From positions 7,256,992-7,320,991 of the forward strand of contig NC_134441.1 of the NCBI RefSeq assembly GCF_030867145.1: 64,000 bases of DNA, in the 5' to 3' direction. The position numbers and the translations under genes are program-made. The notes beneath the pieces are model-generated. The model had not been told where the DNA came from, ran no database searches, and was given only the letters and a program-made list of their open reading frames with translations. Positions 1 to 12,250 of this stretch are shown here, in pieces (within the stretch, counting starts at the first letter, position 1; each line of letters opens with the position of its first letter). The stretch is from Opisthocomus hoazin (taxonomy: Eukaryota; Chordata; Aves; Opisthocomiformes; Opisthocomidae).

Positions 1-3000
1 CGGCCAGGCTGCAATTTGAGGGCAGAGCAGAGGCAGGAGCCGGCCCCGGCTTCCCCGCACCCTCCCCGGGACCGGGAGAGACGTGTCCGAACGGGCAGCG
101 CGGGGGAGGACCAGGGCCGGGGAGAGGGACGAGCGTCCCGTGCCAAGAGCCGCACGGGAAGACGAGGGAAAGCAAAGCTCGGCGAGAGCCAAGCGATATG
201 GAAACCATATGTGGGGGATTTGGGATACGTGAGAGAGCCGGGCGGGCAAGCGCGGGGACGCGGGGCTGCTTCCCCCGGCACCACGAGGCAGCTCGGCTCC
301 CCCCAGAACTCCCCAGCCCCGGCGGGGAAGGCGGCTTGGTGCTCCCAGGGGGGGGGACGTGGGGCTGTCCCGGCAGCCGTCCCTGCGAGGACGCGTTGGG
401 GACGAGCCCAGAGCGTTGGACTGAGAAACTTCCACGTTGGTTTGGGCTTCGGCCACGTCCTCCTCCCGCTCGCTCCCCGCCGTGGCTCCGGTGACGGGCG
501 GGGTGGTTTGGGGGGGGTCTCCGCTCGCTGAAGTCCCCCAGAAGCTGTTGAGCTCCTCGGGGGGCTTTATGGGAGCCGCTGCCACCGCGTCTCCCTCCCC
601 GGTTAGCTCGCTGGGCGAGCATCCTCCCTCCAAGGTAGAGGGGAACCCCGCCAGCGAAGGGGACCCCCCACGAGTGGGGGGTTGACGGGGTGAGGACGCT
701 GTGCCAGGGGCAGGATTGGCCCCAGCCCACGGCGAGGAGCTGCCAAGGCTCGGCAGAGCACAGCCCGGAGCTGGGGGAAGCGCTCAGGGGAGCCGGGCTG
801 CGGCAGGGAGATGCCCACCCGGCTTCGTGCCCACCAGGGAGCGGGCAGCACCCACCGAGGCGTTGCACCCCTCAAATCCCAAACCCTGCAACACGCACCC
901 TGGAGAGCCCAGGCAGCGGGGTACGGCTCGCCCACCACCCCCAGAGCCCCCGAGCCGTCCCCAGCCCGGGGGTCCGCGGGCTGTGCCGCAGGGGCTGCCC
1001 TCTGCTCAGCCCGGCGCTGGCTGCCGAGGCAGCGGGGCAAGGTCCGAGCGGCGGCGGTGCCAGCGGGGAGGACGCGGTGCCAGCGGGGAGGACGCGGTGC
1101 CAGCGGGTCACCGGCTCCAAGCGCAGGCACCGGCCATGATGGCCCCATCCTTGTCCCCACCGGCCAGAGAGGAGCGGGGACAGGAGCCGGGAAGGGGAGA
1201 GGGGCAATGTCCGGGCTCCGGCCGTGCACACCCCTCCTGCCACCCAGCAAACAGCCAGCTGCCAGGGTCCTGCCGGCGAGGCTCCCACCGCGCTCTTCCT
1301 CGCCCCGAAGCCAGGAGATAACTCAGCCCTCCGCTGTTGTTTGACTTTCTGCGCTCTGTTTTCTTTCGGGTTCTCGGAACGGTGACGTAACCCCCGGGGG
1401 CTGAAGCTTTAGACAAACAAGGTTTTTCGTTCGGACTCGGGCCAACCCCTGCGGCACCCCGTCCCGGTGCTACAGGCATCCCCACGGACCCCTCCGTGCC
1501 CCCCGCCGCGGCACGCGGGGATGCAGGAGCCGCTCAGCATCCTCCTTACCCCCGGGGCGAGGCGAGCAGCGGAGAGGGGCACCCATGGGCCTGACCTCTC
1601 CGGCATCACCGGGATTTGGGGATGAGCCCGACCTCGGACCCCACCAAGGTCGGAAACCGTGTCACAGGAGAAAAAAAAAAAATCACCACCCGCGGGGCGC
1701 GAACGTGATGTTCTTGGTGAGCAGGGAAAAGCAAACAGAGCGGCGGGGAAGCCTTGGCAGGGGAAGGGCGGCAGATAAACGGGACGGGATCGTGTTCCAG
1801 GTCAGTCTGGGGCGAACGAGCCTCTGTGCACTGCGCCGGACGGGAAGGACCCTTGTCCCCGCGTGGATCCCACCGGCAGGATGGGCTCCTGTGGCTCCGG
1901 CAGCACCCGCAGCATCCCCTGCCCACGAGCAACGGCTCAGCTCAGCCTTCCCTCGCCGGCTCAGCAACTCCGGCCGAGCCGCCGCGAGCCCTCGCGCGAC
2001 GCCGAGCCGCGAGCATCGCTCCCGGCGAGCCGCTCTGCCCCGGCCGGAGCCGGCGGCATCGCCGGGGTGGGATGGAGGAGAGCGGTTTAATCGGTGCATC
2101 CCGGCCTCAGCCGAGCCGCCGGGTCACAAAGCCACGGAGTCACCGGGGCAGCATCGCACAGGCTCGGCAGAGCCGTTAAATATGTGAGGAATGCTCCTCG
2201 CGCCGCCCCTCGCCCCCGCACGCCAGCCCAGCTGCGCCCGCCGCCAGCTCCCGCGCACGGCAACACGCGCCGGAGCCACGGCGAGAGGAGCGGGCACCCC
2301 GCTCGGCCGGGGCTCGGGGGTCCCCCCCGGACTCGGGGGTCTGCCCTGCGCGGAGGGCCCCGGGGCGGAGGCGGGGGTGCAAAGGCGGAGGGATGCGGAG
2401 CATCCCAGGGGCCGTCGGCCCCCTCCTCTCCCCGGCAGTGGTGCAGCCCCTCTCCCGGTGCCCCTCGCCGGCAGCTGGAGAGAGGGAGCAGCCAGCCCGT
2501 AAACGCCGGGGCGAGGAATATTTGCTTTCCCAGAGCACCTTCCGACGAGCGCAGCAGGCACAAAGCAGGAATTCAAGGCTTGGCGGCCAGGCTGGGAGCC
2601 AGGCCAGCTCCCGGCCCCTCTGCAACCTGCGGGGAAACTGAGGCACGGGGGGACGGAGCCGGTCAGCAGCGAGGGGAACCCCCCAAGGAGCCAGTCCTGG
2701 CACACGGCCGCTCTGCCACCGGTCACTGTCCCTGCGGGGACCCCCTCCCTGCTCTTTCCTCGCTGGAGCATCCTTGTCGCAGCCGGTGCCTTGGCGAGAG
2801 CCGGGGCTCTACCAGCCCCGGGCACCCTCCTGCCCTCGTCTCCCCGGGGTGCAGCACCCAGGCAGCCGGGGAAGGCAGAGATGCTGGAGTCCAGCGTCCA
2901 GGGGGAGGGATGACCCCTCACCCCAGCTCCCACCTCCCCAGCGCATCCCTCTGCGGTGCGAGGCGCATCCCGCCCTGCCACCATCCATCTCCCCGCCGCT

Positions 3001-6000
3001 TCCCCGGGCACCCACGGCCGATTCCCAGCGCTGGGTGGGGGCTCCGAGCCCCTTGCCCGCTCCGTGCCGGGCCATGCTGCAGCGTAGCGTGAAATAAGCA
3101 CCGTGGAAGCTGGCCTCTAATTAACACGGCCCGTGACAGCAACAGCTTCCAGCTAACGAAGGTCCGGGGGCAGGTCGGGAGCGGGAGGGACGGTTTGATC
3201 ACTCCAGGGGAGGATTTTCCTTCTGCTCCTCTTCTGTGACAGCAAACGGAGGAGAAAGCCTCCTCCGGGGCTCGGCGTGGAGGATGCCAAAGCCGAGGGA
3301 TGTCCGAGCCCCCCGGGGAGGAGCGGGGGGAGCGCTGCGGAGCCGTGTGCGGGGAGGAAAACACAGCCCGGGCCAGCGGCATCGGCCGCTTGTGAGCGGG
3401 AGAGCTGCTGGGAAGGAAAATGTTTGCAGACCCTCTGCCAAGGGGACCGGGGGGGGGGTGTTGTCGTGAGGAGGGGAGCCCAGGGAGTGGGGGGACCGGA
3501 GCCCATCGGGGATGGGAACGCGCCCCGACACCTCGGCACACGCGGGGGTAACCCGGGCTCTCACGGCGCGGGATGACCCCCCGGCACCGGCGCTGAGCCT
3601 GTCCCTGCTGCTCAGCACCAGCTCTGCCAAGGGGCACCGGCTCCCGAGGGCTCCCAGCCCCCTGTGCCTCTGCCCGGGGGCTCTGCCTGCAGACATACCC
3701 CCCCCCTCCCACTTTTCTTGCTCAACCCTTGCCCCACCAGCCCTCCCCAGGCGCTGATTAACTCCTTCCGAAGTTTGTTCGCCGCTCCCTGGCCGGGATG
3801 CTTAAACCCTCCCGTAGCTCGAAAGAGGGGGGGGGGAATTTCTTGTTGCCTTTGATATGTGTATGGAGGGGGGTTTGCCAGGCAAAGCATGGCCGCAGTG
3901 ACCCCCCAGCACCCAGCAGTGACCCCTTGGCCGCTCTCTGCAGCTCCGTGCCCGCAGCGCGATGCCCTTTTCTCTCCCTGCCTCCAGCAACCCTCAGCAA
4001 AGCCATGGGCAACCAGGAGGGCACTTTCTCGCCCGGAAAACACCCCCCGTGGCACAGGGGAGATGAAAAATTTGGGGAAAACTCCACGTGAGCCACCCTC
4101 CCTCCTCCCACCGTATCCCTCCCGGCTGCTTTGTTCCGTCCCGCTGTGGCTTCCCGAGGCCGCCCCATCCCATGTGTTTCCCGGCCCCGGCGCGGCGATG
4201 GATGAAGCTTCAGGAAACGCCGTCTCCCCCCTCGCCGCGACCCCGCCGGCGTGAATCAGCAGCCGGAGGGTTTCCCAGGAGCCGGGAGCGGAGGGCAGCG
4301 ACGGCGAGCGGGCGAGCGAGCCCCCCGGCCTCGCCATCGCCCACCAGCCCCCCGCCGGAGCCCGCCGCCGCGCCGAACGGGTGATTACACAAAGATAAAG
4401 CGGATCCCGGGATCGGCCGGAGGTTTCCCAGGTCTCCGCGCCGGCCCGAGCCCCGAACCGCAGGCCTCCCGCCGGCCCCGGCTCCGCGGGTGGATTTTTA
4501 CCCTGCATGAATAAGTGACATATAACGGCTGGAAAATATTTTTTGGGCAGCTTGACAAGTGTGACTGCAACCAGTAGCCTCCGCTGGCTACGCCTGGAAA
4601 GAGTAATCTAGGTGAAACCCAGGCGGCCGGAGCCAGAGCGCTCCAGGCACGGCTGGGAAGCTCGTCCGCCCGGGGAGGGGGCTCGGGCCCCCAGCCCCAT
4701 CCATGCACGCGCTGCATCGCCCCTGCCCACGGCTCTGCCGTCCCCCCGCGGGCAGGGGATGCTGAGCCCCCCATGCGTGGGAGAGCGGAGTCCCTCCGAG
4801 CTCCCCACCCCAGGGCGGGGGGCTGCGTGAGCCCTGTGGAGCTGCGGACCCCCACGTCCCCCTCCCCACGAGCGGGGACAGCAGGGTGGCAGCACAACGA
4901 TGGGTGGCAGAAGCACGTCAGCCCCCCACCCCACTTTAGCCCCCAAAAGTGGCCACAGAGCCGCACGAGGGGAGCAAGTGGGCTGCCTCCCTCCCGGGGG
5001 GCACCCGAGGGGTCCTGGCTCCCCGGCCGAATCGCTCAGCAACCCCCCCGGGTCCCCCCGGGATGGGCCAAGAGCAAACCCTCGGCCGCAGAAGTTCGGT
5101 CAACGCTTCGCGGAGGCTCTGCAGACGCAGCGAGCCCCCTCGGAGCGCGGCGGGGGGGCGGTGGGAGCGACGCCGGCCGCCTTTCCCGGTCGGAGACGGC
5201 GACCAGGATCCAACCCGGCAGCCGCCCTCCCTTCCACCGGGCACCGAGACCTGGACATCCTGCTGACCGGGTGAAGGGAAACCGGGGCCGTGGCGAGTTC
5301 CTCCCTCCCCGGCTGCCCGGGGGCTGGTCCAAGCACCGGATCTCCCAGCGGTCCCGTTTTGGCATCCCTGGAAGCGACGCGGCGGCACGGGGCGGCTCGT
5401 CGCTTGCCGCCACGGGGTTGGCATCACCGGGGTGGCATCACCGAGCCGTGTCCCGCGTGGGCGGCCGGCCCCGGGGTACCTCTGGCGTGACTTGCGTGGA
5501 GGAACCCAAATTCCTCTCCACGTAGCCTCGCCGGGAGCCGCCGTGGCGGCGAGGCCTCGCTGCTCGGCTTTTTCCGCCGCTTCCCGAATCCCGGGGGGGG
5601 GGACATTCGCCAACCCGAAACCGAACCAAGCCCCCGCACCGGGGATGCCGTGGTGGGGGGGTTCTGGCTGCTGAGCAGCCCCCGCTGTTGGACCTCGCCA
5701 TGGAAGTCCCGCAGAGCCCAAACGGGGGTGAACCCCCCCGGCTCGTGCAGTGCGTGGCAGGGCCTGATCCCCCCCCCCCCCCGGGCCCCCGGGGAAGAGC
5801 TGCCGTAATTGCATTAGTCACGTAAGGATCTCGTAAAGGCAGGCGAGGAGGGGGGGTGGGGGGAAGCAGCCGCCTCGCCGGCCCCGGGAGGCGACGGGGG
5901 TCTCGGGGTGCGTGGGAGCGGGGCGAGGAGGGGTCCTCGGCGGCGGGCGAAGCCCGGTCTCTCCCGCGCGGCTGGACGACGCGGGAGCGGGCAGTTTTGC

Positions 6001-6868
6001 AAGCCGAGCTGTTTCAGGCCGGGAGGGCAGGAAGGGAAGGATTTTTTGGCCAGAAAAAGCCCTCATGGAGACAGAGTTCTATCAACAGACGCCTTCCAGC
6101 GCAGACAATGCCATTAAAGAGAAACGGGATCCTCCGGCCAGGACCCGACAGACCCCAGCCCTCGCCTCGGCGCTCGGCCCCGCGCGTCCCTCTCGTGCCT
6201 CAGTTTCCCCTCTCCCACCCCCCAAAATACTTCCATTCCCTTTATCGCGCTCTGGGAGACGGAGACCGTCCCCCCCGCGACGCCCAGCCTGTTCTCACCC
6301 CTTCCAAAAACTGGAGAGCGGGTCAGCAACCCCCCTGACCCAGCGCAGAGGGACCCCCACCCGTGGCAAACACCCCCCCCCCCGGGGCTGAGCCCGGCCT
6401 GGGGGGGTCCAGCTTTCTCTGGTTGCGGTTTGGGAGGGAAGGAGAATGCCGAGGGGGACAGAGCGTGGGTCTGGGTGGGATGGGGAGTGGGATGGAGTGG
6501 GGGGCTGCCCACCGCCTTTGACAGCTGCCCGTGCGGTGAAGGCTGGGGAGAGAAAACGGGGCGCCAGGCCAGCCCCCCCCACCCCCGCTGCTCCCCACCC
6601 TAAGCACAACCAGATGCATCCCCCCCTCCCCGGGCAGCGGGGACCCTCCGGCCCCAGCCAACTTTCCCCGGGCGAAGCCCCGAAGTGCGGAGCCGTGCAG
6701 GGCACGCTCACACTCACACAGTCACACTCACACTCACACACTCACACTCGCACACTCACACACTCATACTCACACTCACACACTCACACACTCACTCCCC
6801 CCCCCTCCCCTTTGTCTGCCCGCCCGCCCGGCCCCGCCGCCCCCCGCCGCGCATCCCCCGGCTCCTAC
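1..6868 (-). other. BMP1: BMP1 intron 1 (5' part of the intron)
   Basis: This stretch lies downstream of BMP1 coding exon 1 on the minus strand and holds no exon I can support. It is GC-rich with many open frames that look like composition effects. A few AT-richer islands stand out: about 3096-3165, 4497-4620, 5800-5835 and 6030-6130. They are candidate conserved noncoding elements, an inference from composition only. The next BMP1 exon (astacin propeptide) must lie beyond the left edge of the window. Confidence 0.7.
6703..6797. repeat. CACACT-type microsatellite
   Basis: Simple repeat of CACACT/CACTCA units just inside BMP1 intron 1, about 70 bp from the exon 1 donor site. It is likely to vary in length between individuals. 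Confidence 0.9.
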
Positions 6869-7010
6869 CGGCTTTGCAGGGGTCCTTGTAGTCCAGGGGC
6901 TCCTCGTCCTCCTCCTCCTCTTCCTCCAGCACGTAGGAGTAGTCGGGGAAGTGCATGGCCCGGGCCAGGAGCAGGCAGAGCAGCAGCCCGCCGGTCCGCA
7001 GCCCGGCCAT
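6869..7010 (-). CDS. BMP1: BMP1 coding exon 1 (procollagen C-proteinase)
   Basis: BMP1 is a secreted astacin metalloprotease that processes procollagens and releases BMPs by cleaving chordin. Only coding exon 1 is in the window: 47 residues plus one base. ATG is at 7008-7010 on the minus strand and a GTAGGA donor follows 6869. The protein starts with a leucine-rich signal peptide (MAGLRTGGLLLCLLLARA), then the start of the propeptide, FPDYSYVLEEEEEE and EPLDYKDPCKA. This matches the human start, which runs [24 protein letters not shown]. The acidic run is longer than in human. Position beside SFTPC and minus orientation agree with 8p21.3 synteny. TLL1/TLL2 are less likely because of the synteny. 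The rest of the gene lies to the left of the window. Confidence 0.9.
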
Positions 7011-7053
7011 GGCTCCGCGGGCAGCGGGCGGGCAGGGGAGGCGGGCGGCTCGC

Positions 7054-7163
7054 TTTTTTTTTTTTTTTCCTCTCTTCCCCTCTTTCCTTCCCTCGCTCTT
7101 TTTTTTTTTTTTTTTTCCCCTCCTCTTGCTCTCTCTCTTTTTTTTTTTTTTTTTTTTTTTTTA
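7054..7163. repeat. Poly-T/polypyrimidine tracts upstream of the BMP1 start
   Basis: Three T runs of about 15, 18 and 25 bases, separated by C/T-only spacers, sit 44-153 bp upstream of the BMP1 ATG. On the BMP1 strand this is an A/G-only segment in the 5' UTR or core promoter. Run lengths in such DNA are often mis-called. Confidence 0.85.
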
Positions 7164-7359
7164 GGGAAATGAGATCTGGCGGGGGCGGGTTCAAGCGCGG
7201 AGCTCGGCCCCTGCAGCCCCGGGCGCAGGGCTGGGAGCGGGGCCAGCGCCGGGAGGGGGGGGACACACACACAGACGGCCCGCAGCCCCCGCTCCTGCTC
7301 CCCGCAGCCTCTGGACCCGGTCCTGCAGCCCCTGGTCCCGGTCGTGCCCCCCCCGGTCC

Positions 7360-7715
7360 CGTCCCGCACCCCCAGGTCCCGTCCTGTATCACTCGGCACC
7401 GATCCTGTCCCCCCTGACCCCATCCCATATCCCCCAGTACCGATCTTGTCCCCCCCAGTCCCATCCTGCATCCCCCGGCACCGATCCTGCTCCCCCAATC
7501 CCGTCCCCTATCCCCCAGCACTGATCCTGCCCCCAGTCCCGTCCTGTATCCCCCAGCACTGATCCTGCCCCCCCAGTCCCATACCGTATCCCCCAGCACT
7601 GATCCTGCCCCCAGTCCCGTCCTGTATCCCCCAGCACTGATCCTGCCCCCCCAGCCCCATACCGTATCCCCCAGCACTGATCCTGTCCCCCCCAATCCCG
7701 CATCCCCCAGCCGTG
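7360..7715. repeat. Minisatellite upstream of BMP1
   Basis: Tandem units of roughly 24-50 bp built on the phrases CCCCCAGCACTGATCCTG and CCCGTCCTGTATCCC. Several larger units repeat almost exactly between 7500 and 7690. Open frames here on both strands are repeat artefacts. Confidence 0.85.
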
Positions 7716-8737
7716 GTCCTGCACCCCCTCCTAAACAACCCAGCCCCCCCACCCTGCACCCCGCAACCTCTGCTCCTGCACCCCACAGCCCCACTCCTGC
7801 ACCCCGCATCCCCCAGCCCCGGTTGCCCAGCCCTACACCCCCTTCCGCACCCCCCAAGTTCTGATCTTGGACCCCACCTCCCCGTCCCACATCCCCCAGC
7901 CCCGCTCCAGCATCCCCCAGCCCAGCACCCCTTACCTCCCAGTCCTGGACCCCCAGCCCTGCACCCCTGGTCCTGCCTTCCCTCCCCGACCCCGGCGTGG
8001 GTCGCAGGCGTGCCAGGAGCTGGGTGAGCCCCCTGCGGAGGGTGGGTGAGCACCCCAGGAGCGGGGCGAGACCCCCGCGGTGGCCGGAGGGTGCCCAGGC
8101 AGCGAGGCAGGGAGGACGCAGCCGTCACTTGTGAGTGACACCCACCATCAAAGCTCCTCTGTTTCAGCAGCACCCGTCACGGCGAGGTCCCCACGGGCTC
8201 CCCATCTCTGGGGTGGGCCATGCCCGGGACCCCCCGGGGTGGCTGGGGGCCATGCCGGGGGGGTGACGGCCACCCCGGCGTGCTCCTGGAGATGCCACCC
8301 CGCTCCCTGACCTCCACCAGCTCCCAGCTGCCCACCCTGCGGAGCTGGGGCAGGGGGTCGGGGGGGCTGTGTCCCCCCCAGGTCGGATCGTGGGTGCCCC
8401 CAGCCCAGCGAGGCTTTGCCCGTGCGGGGGCCCTCCTCCGTTGCCCCCTTGCCCGTCCCCGTGCCCGTCCCTCGTCCCCTCGCAGCCCCAGCCTAGGAAG
8501 TGCCACGGGAGGGGGCGAGGGGCTGAGCGGGACCCCCCAACTCCGGGCTCGTCACCCCACGCAGCGGAGCCCGCCCTTGCTGCTCCCGGACAGACACAGC
8601 GCTGGCGTCTCGCTCACCGCATCCTCATAACTCGCATTAATATTATTTTTTAATTTTTGAAGCGTTCAGTGTTCCTGCGTAGAGTTACTGCCCCGGGGAC
8701 GCGCACACAGGCTCCCGGCCTCGCTCCCTCCCCTGCC
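7716..8737. other. BMP1 upstream flank, no gene seen
   Basis: C-rich sequence decaying from the neighbouring minisatellite, then unique GC-rich DNA. An AT-rich island at about 8620-8700 (CATTAATATTATTTTTTAAT) is conspicuous against the background and may be regulatory. No splice-bounded coding exon was found. Confidence 0.6.
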
Positions 8738-9357
8738 CCCCGACCCCCCCAAACCCTCTCTCCCTTTTACTTCCAGGGACCTCCCGACCCCCCCAAACCC
8801 TCTCTCCCTTTTACTTCCAGGGACCTCCCGACCCCCCCAAACCCTCTCTCCCTTTTACTTCCAGGGACCTCCCGACCCCCCCAAACCCTGTCTCCCTTTT
8901 GCTTCCAGGGACCTCTTGACCCCCCCAAACCCTCTCTCCCTTTTACATCCAGGGACCTCTTGTCCCCCCCAAACCCTCTTTCCCTTTTACATCCAGGGAC
9001 CTCCCGACCCCCCCAAACCCTCTTTCCCTTTTGCTTCCAGGGACCTCTTGACCCCCCCAAACCCTCTCTCCCTTTTACATCCAGGGACCTCTTGACCCCC
9101 CCCAAACCCTCTTTCCCCTTTGCTCCCAGGGACCCCCCGACCCCCCCAAACCCTCTTTCTCTTTGCTCCCAGGGACCCCCCAACCCCCCCAAACCCTCTT
9201 TCCCTTTTGCTTCCAGGGACCTCTTGACCCCCCCAAACCCTCTCTCCCTTTTACATCCAGGGACCTCTTGACCCCCCCCAAACCCTCTTTCCCCTTTGCT
9301 CCCAGGGACACCCTCACCCCCCCAAACCCTCTTTCTCTTTGCTCCCAGGGATCCCCC
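8738..9357. repeat. Minisatellite of about 43-bp units with acceptor-like motif
   Basis: About fourteen tandem units. Each reads roughly CCCCCCAAACCCTCTCTCCC, then TTTTACTTCCAGGGACCTC. Every unit contains a polypyrimidine tract followed by CAG|GGAC, a good match to a 3' splice site on the plus strand. The open frames on both strands come from the repeat period and are not genes. Confidence 0.9.
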
Positions 9358-9951
9358 ACCCTCGGGGGGCGGCTCGTCCCCCCCAGGCACGGCCGATCGC
9401 GGGGGGATCTCCTTCACCCCAGCTGCGGATCATCTCGGGGTGCGTTTCGCTAGTTCAGCCCGGCGTTGCAAAACCTCCGTCCCCTAAACCTTTCCCCTTG
9501 GAGCAAATAAATAAACTCCCGCACACGGGTCTCGCTCTGCGTCCCCGCGCCGCCCCCGGCCCACACGCCACACGGCGCAGCCCGGGGACCGAGCGCCCAA
9601 TTCCATCTCCAGCGCCCAGCCGATCTCCCGAGAAAACAAACAGATCCCCCCGCGAAAAACGAGCCGGGCTCTGAAATGTTTTCTGTTTCCACCCCTCTGC
9701 TGGGAAGGATGTTTGCGGGCTGAGTCCCCGCGTGATGTAAATCCATGAGGTCAGGATCTGGCCGCTGGTTCCCACCCGGAGATCTCCCCTTTCTCACGGA
9801 GCGCTCCGGGGACCCGCGGCTCTCCTGGAGGTTTTTCCCCCGCGTCCCTCCCCGTCTCAGCCTGGTTTTCCCACGCTGGCGTCGGCTCCTCGCGACCCGG
9901 CTCTCCTGCAGACGTGGTTTTCTGAGCACCACTGTCTCCCGTCGATGGTCT
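9358..9951. other. Unique sequence, no gene seen
   Basis: Mixed-composition DNA between the minisatellite and a CR1 copy. An A/T-richer stretch runs from about 9630 to 9750. I see no exon with credible splice sites. Confidence 0.5.
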
Positions 9952-10232
9952 CACAGAATCACAGAATCACAGAATAGTAGGGGTTGGAAGGGACCTCTGT
10001 GGGTCATCTAGTCCAACCCTCCTGCTGAAGCAGGGTCACCCAGAGCAGGCTGCACAGGACCTTGTCCAGGCGGGGCTGGAATATCTCCAGAGAAGGAGAC
10101 TCCACAACCTCCCTGGGCAGCCTGGGCCAGGGCTCCGTCACCCTCAGAGGGAAGAAGTTCTTCCTCGGGTTCAGCTGGAGCTTCCTCTGCTCCAGTTTGT
10201 GCCCATTGCCCCTTGTCCTGTCACTGGGCACC
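9952..10232 (-). mobile_element. CR1 LINE, 3' fragment
   Basis: Antisense copy of the CR1 3' end. It begins with the terminal octamer-like repeats (CACAGAATCACAGAAT), then the typical GGGTTGGAAGGGACCTCTG. It continues through the 3' UTR to the GTGCCCATTGCCCCTTGTCC block. It is 5'-truncated at about 280 bp, as is usual for CR1. CR1 is the dominant LINE of birds. Confidence 0.95.
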
Positions 10233-10971
10233 TGTCACTGACCACCACCACGTGGTCTCCAGCCCCACGAGCTCCTTGCAACTTCCTGGGAGGAGGAGGT
10301 GGGCGGCCGTGGGGTGCGGTGGTCCATGGTGGGAGCCCTATGGAGCCTGGGAGCCCCTTCCCTGGCTCCAAGGCAGCTCCCCCGGACGCGTTGGACATCT
10401 GATGTGTTCTCGAGCCCCGGAATAAATCAGCCCCCGAGCGCCCGTCCTCCCGCGCAGGCGGCCAGCTCCCGCAGCCCGCGATCGGCTGCGCCGTCCGGCT
10501 CCGCGCACCGCGTCCCCCCTCACCGCAGGAGAGGTACGGGGGTTCCCTCCGTCCCCACGCAGTCGCCGCGGGGTTGTGGCTGGGCGATGGCCAGCCCACC
10601 CCGAAGGGCATCCCCAAAACCCTCCGGAACGCCCCAAAAGCCGCATCTCCGCTGCGTGATGCACCAGGGGCAAAGCCTGACCCGAAGCCCCCCCGGAGAC
10701 GCTGCGCTCCAGCCCACGCAGCCGGAGTCCCATGTGCCGGATCTCCACGCTCAGCCCCGCAGGACCGCGTGCCCTCCGCATGCTGGTGGCCCTGGATGTC
10801 ACCGACTGCCGGCAGTCCAACCCGCAGCCCCACCCGGAGCGGGACCTGGCCGTGCGGGACCACCTCACCTGCAGCGCGCTTGTTCCGGAGCCGCAGCCTG
10901 CCGAGCACGCGGCGGGACGGGGACCCCCGCTTCCAGGAGCGGCTGCGGGAGCCCTGGGTGGATGGCAAGGT

Positions 10972-11617
10972 GACCACGAGCCAGCAGTGTGCCCTGGGTG
11001 CCAAGAAGGGCAATGGGATCCTGGGGGGCATCAAGAGGAGTGGGGGCAGCAGGGCGAGGGAGGGTCTCCTCCCCCTCTGCTCTGCCCTGGGGAGGCCCCA
11101 TCTGGGGTGCTGTGTCCAGTTCTGGGCTCCCCAGTTCAAGAAAGATGAGGAGCTACTGGAGAGAGTCCAGCGGAGGGCTACGAGGATGAGGAGGGGACTG
11201 GAGCATCTCTCCTATGAGGAGAGGCTGAGGGAGCTGGGCTTGTTCAGCCTGGAGAAGAGAAGGCTGAGAGGGGACCTTAGAAATGCCCATAAATATCTGC
11301 AGGGTGGGGGTCAGGAGGATGGGGCCAGACTCTTTCCAGTGGTGCCCAGCGACAGGACAAGGGGCAACGGGCACAAACTGGAGCAGAGGAAGTTCCAGCT
11401 GAAGATGAGGAAGAACTTCTTCCCTCTGAGGGTGCCGGAGCCCTGGCCCAGGCTGCCCAGGGAGGCTGTGGAGTCTCCTTCTCTGGAGATATTCCAGCCC
11501 CGCCTGGCCGCGGTGCTGTGCCCCCTGCTCTGGGTGACGCTGCTTGGGCAGGGGGTTGGGCTGGGGGACCCACAGAGGTCCCTGCCAACCCCTGCCATGC
11601 TGGGATTCTGGGATTCT
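10972..11617 (+). mobile_element. CR1 LINE, 3' fragment (about 645 bp)
   Basis: Sense-oriented CR1 covering the end of the reverse-transcriptase ORF and the 3' UTR. It starts at GAGCCAGCAGTGTGCCCTGG, passes GAGAAGAGAAGGCTGAGAGG and finishes with GGGATTCTGGGATTCTG. It is the longest CR1 copy in the window. It splits the possible Kunitz-like fragment. Confidence 0.95.
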
Positions 11618-12250
11618 GTTGGGGGACGTGCTGCATCCGTGCCTTCCAGCGCCGCTACCTCACCCCGCCTGCCCCGCAGAGCTTCCTCGGCACGCTGGCA
11701 CGGCAGGCGGCCGATGCCAAGGTATGGGGGCTGCGGGGGCAACACCAACCGCTTCGGCTGCGAGCGGGACTACATCCATGCCCGGACACGGGTAGGCGAG
11801 GGTGGGCATCCCTCGGGGACCGGGGGGGTCATGGAGTGACCCCAACCCGGGCAGGGGGCACGGCGGAGCTTTTCGGTGCTGCGGCTCGGCTGCCGCTGTG
11901 CCCACCCCGGGCAGGTCCCGACGGAGCCGGCGTGGGCGAGAGCAACGTGACGCAGGGTGAGGAGCGTGTGAGGGGGGGCCGGGTGTCTTTGCGGGGGGGT
12001 GATTTGGAGCAGGGCTGCCAGCTCACGCGTCGGCTGGGTCATGGGGTGAGTTTCTTGGCACGCAACCGTGCCAGGCGCTCTGGGCATGCGGCGAATGCGC
12101 CGTGCCGCCCGCCTTGCAGCGAGCCCCCCGGCCCCCCACCCTGCCAAAACCTCTGCCTGCTCCCCCTGCGCCCAGCTGCCGGGGCTGAACCCCCCGCTTC
12201 GGGGTCCGGGGTGATACCCAGGGCTGGCTGCAGAGCCCGGGAGCCTTCTG

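Noticed and set aside
8657-9271. 204-codon frame of Phe/Pro repeats and its antisense
   Set aside because: Translation of the 43-bp minisatellite upstream of BMP1.
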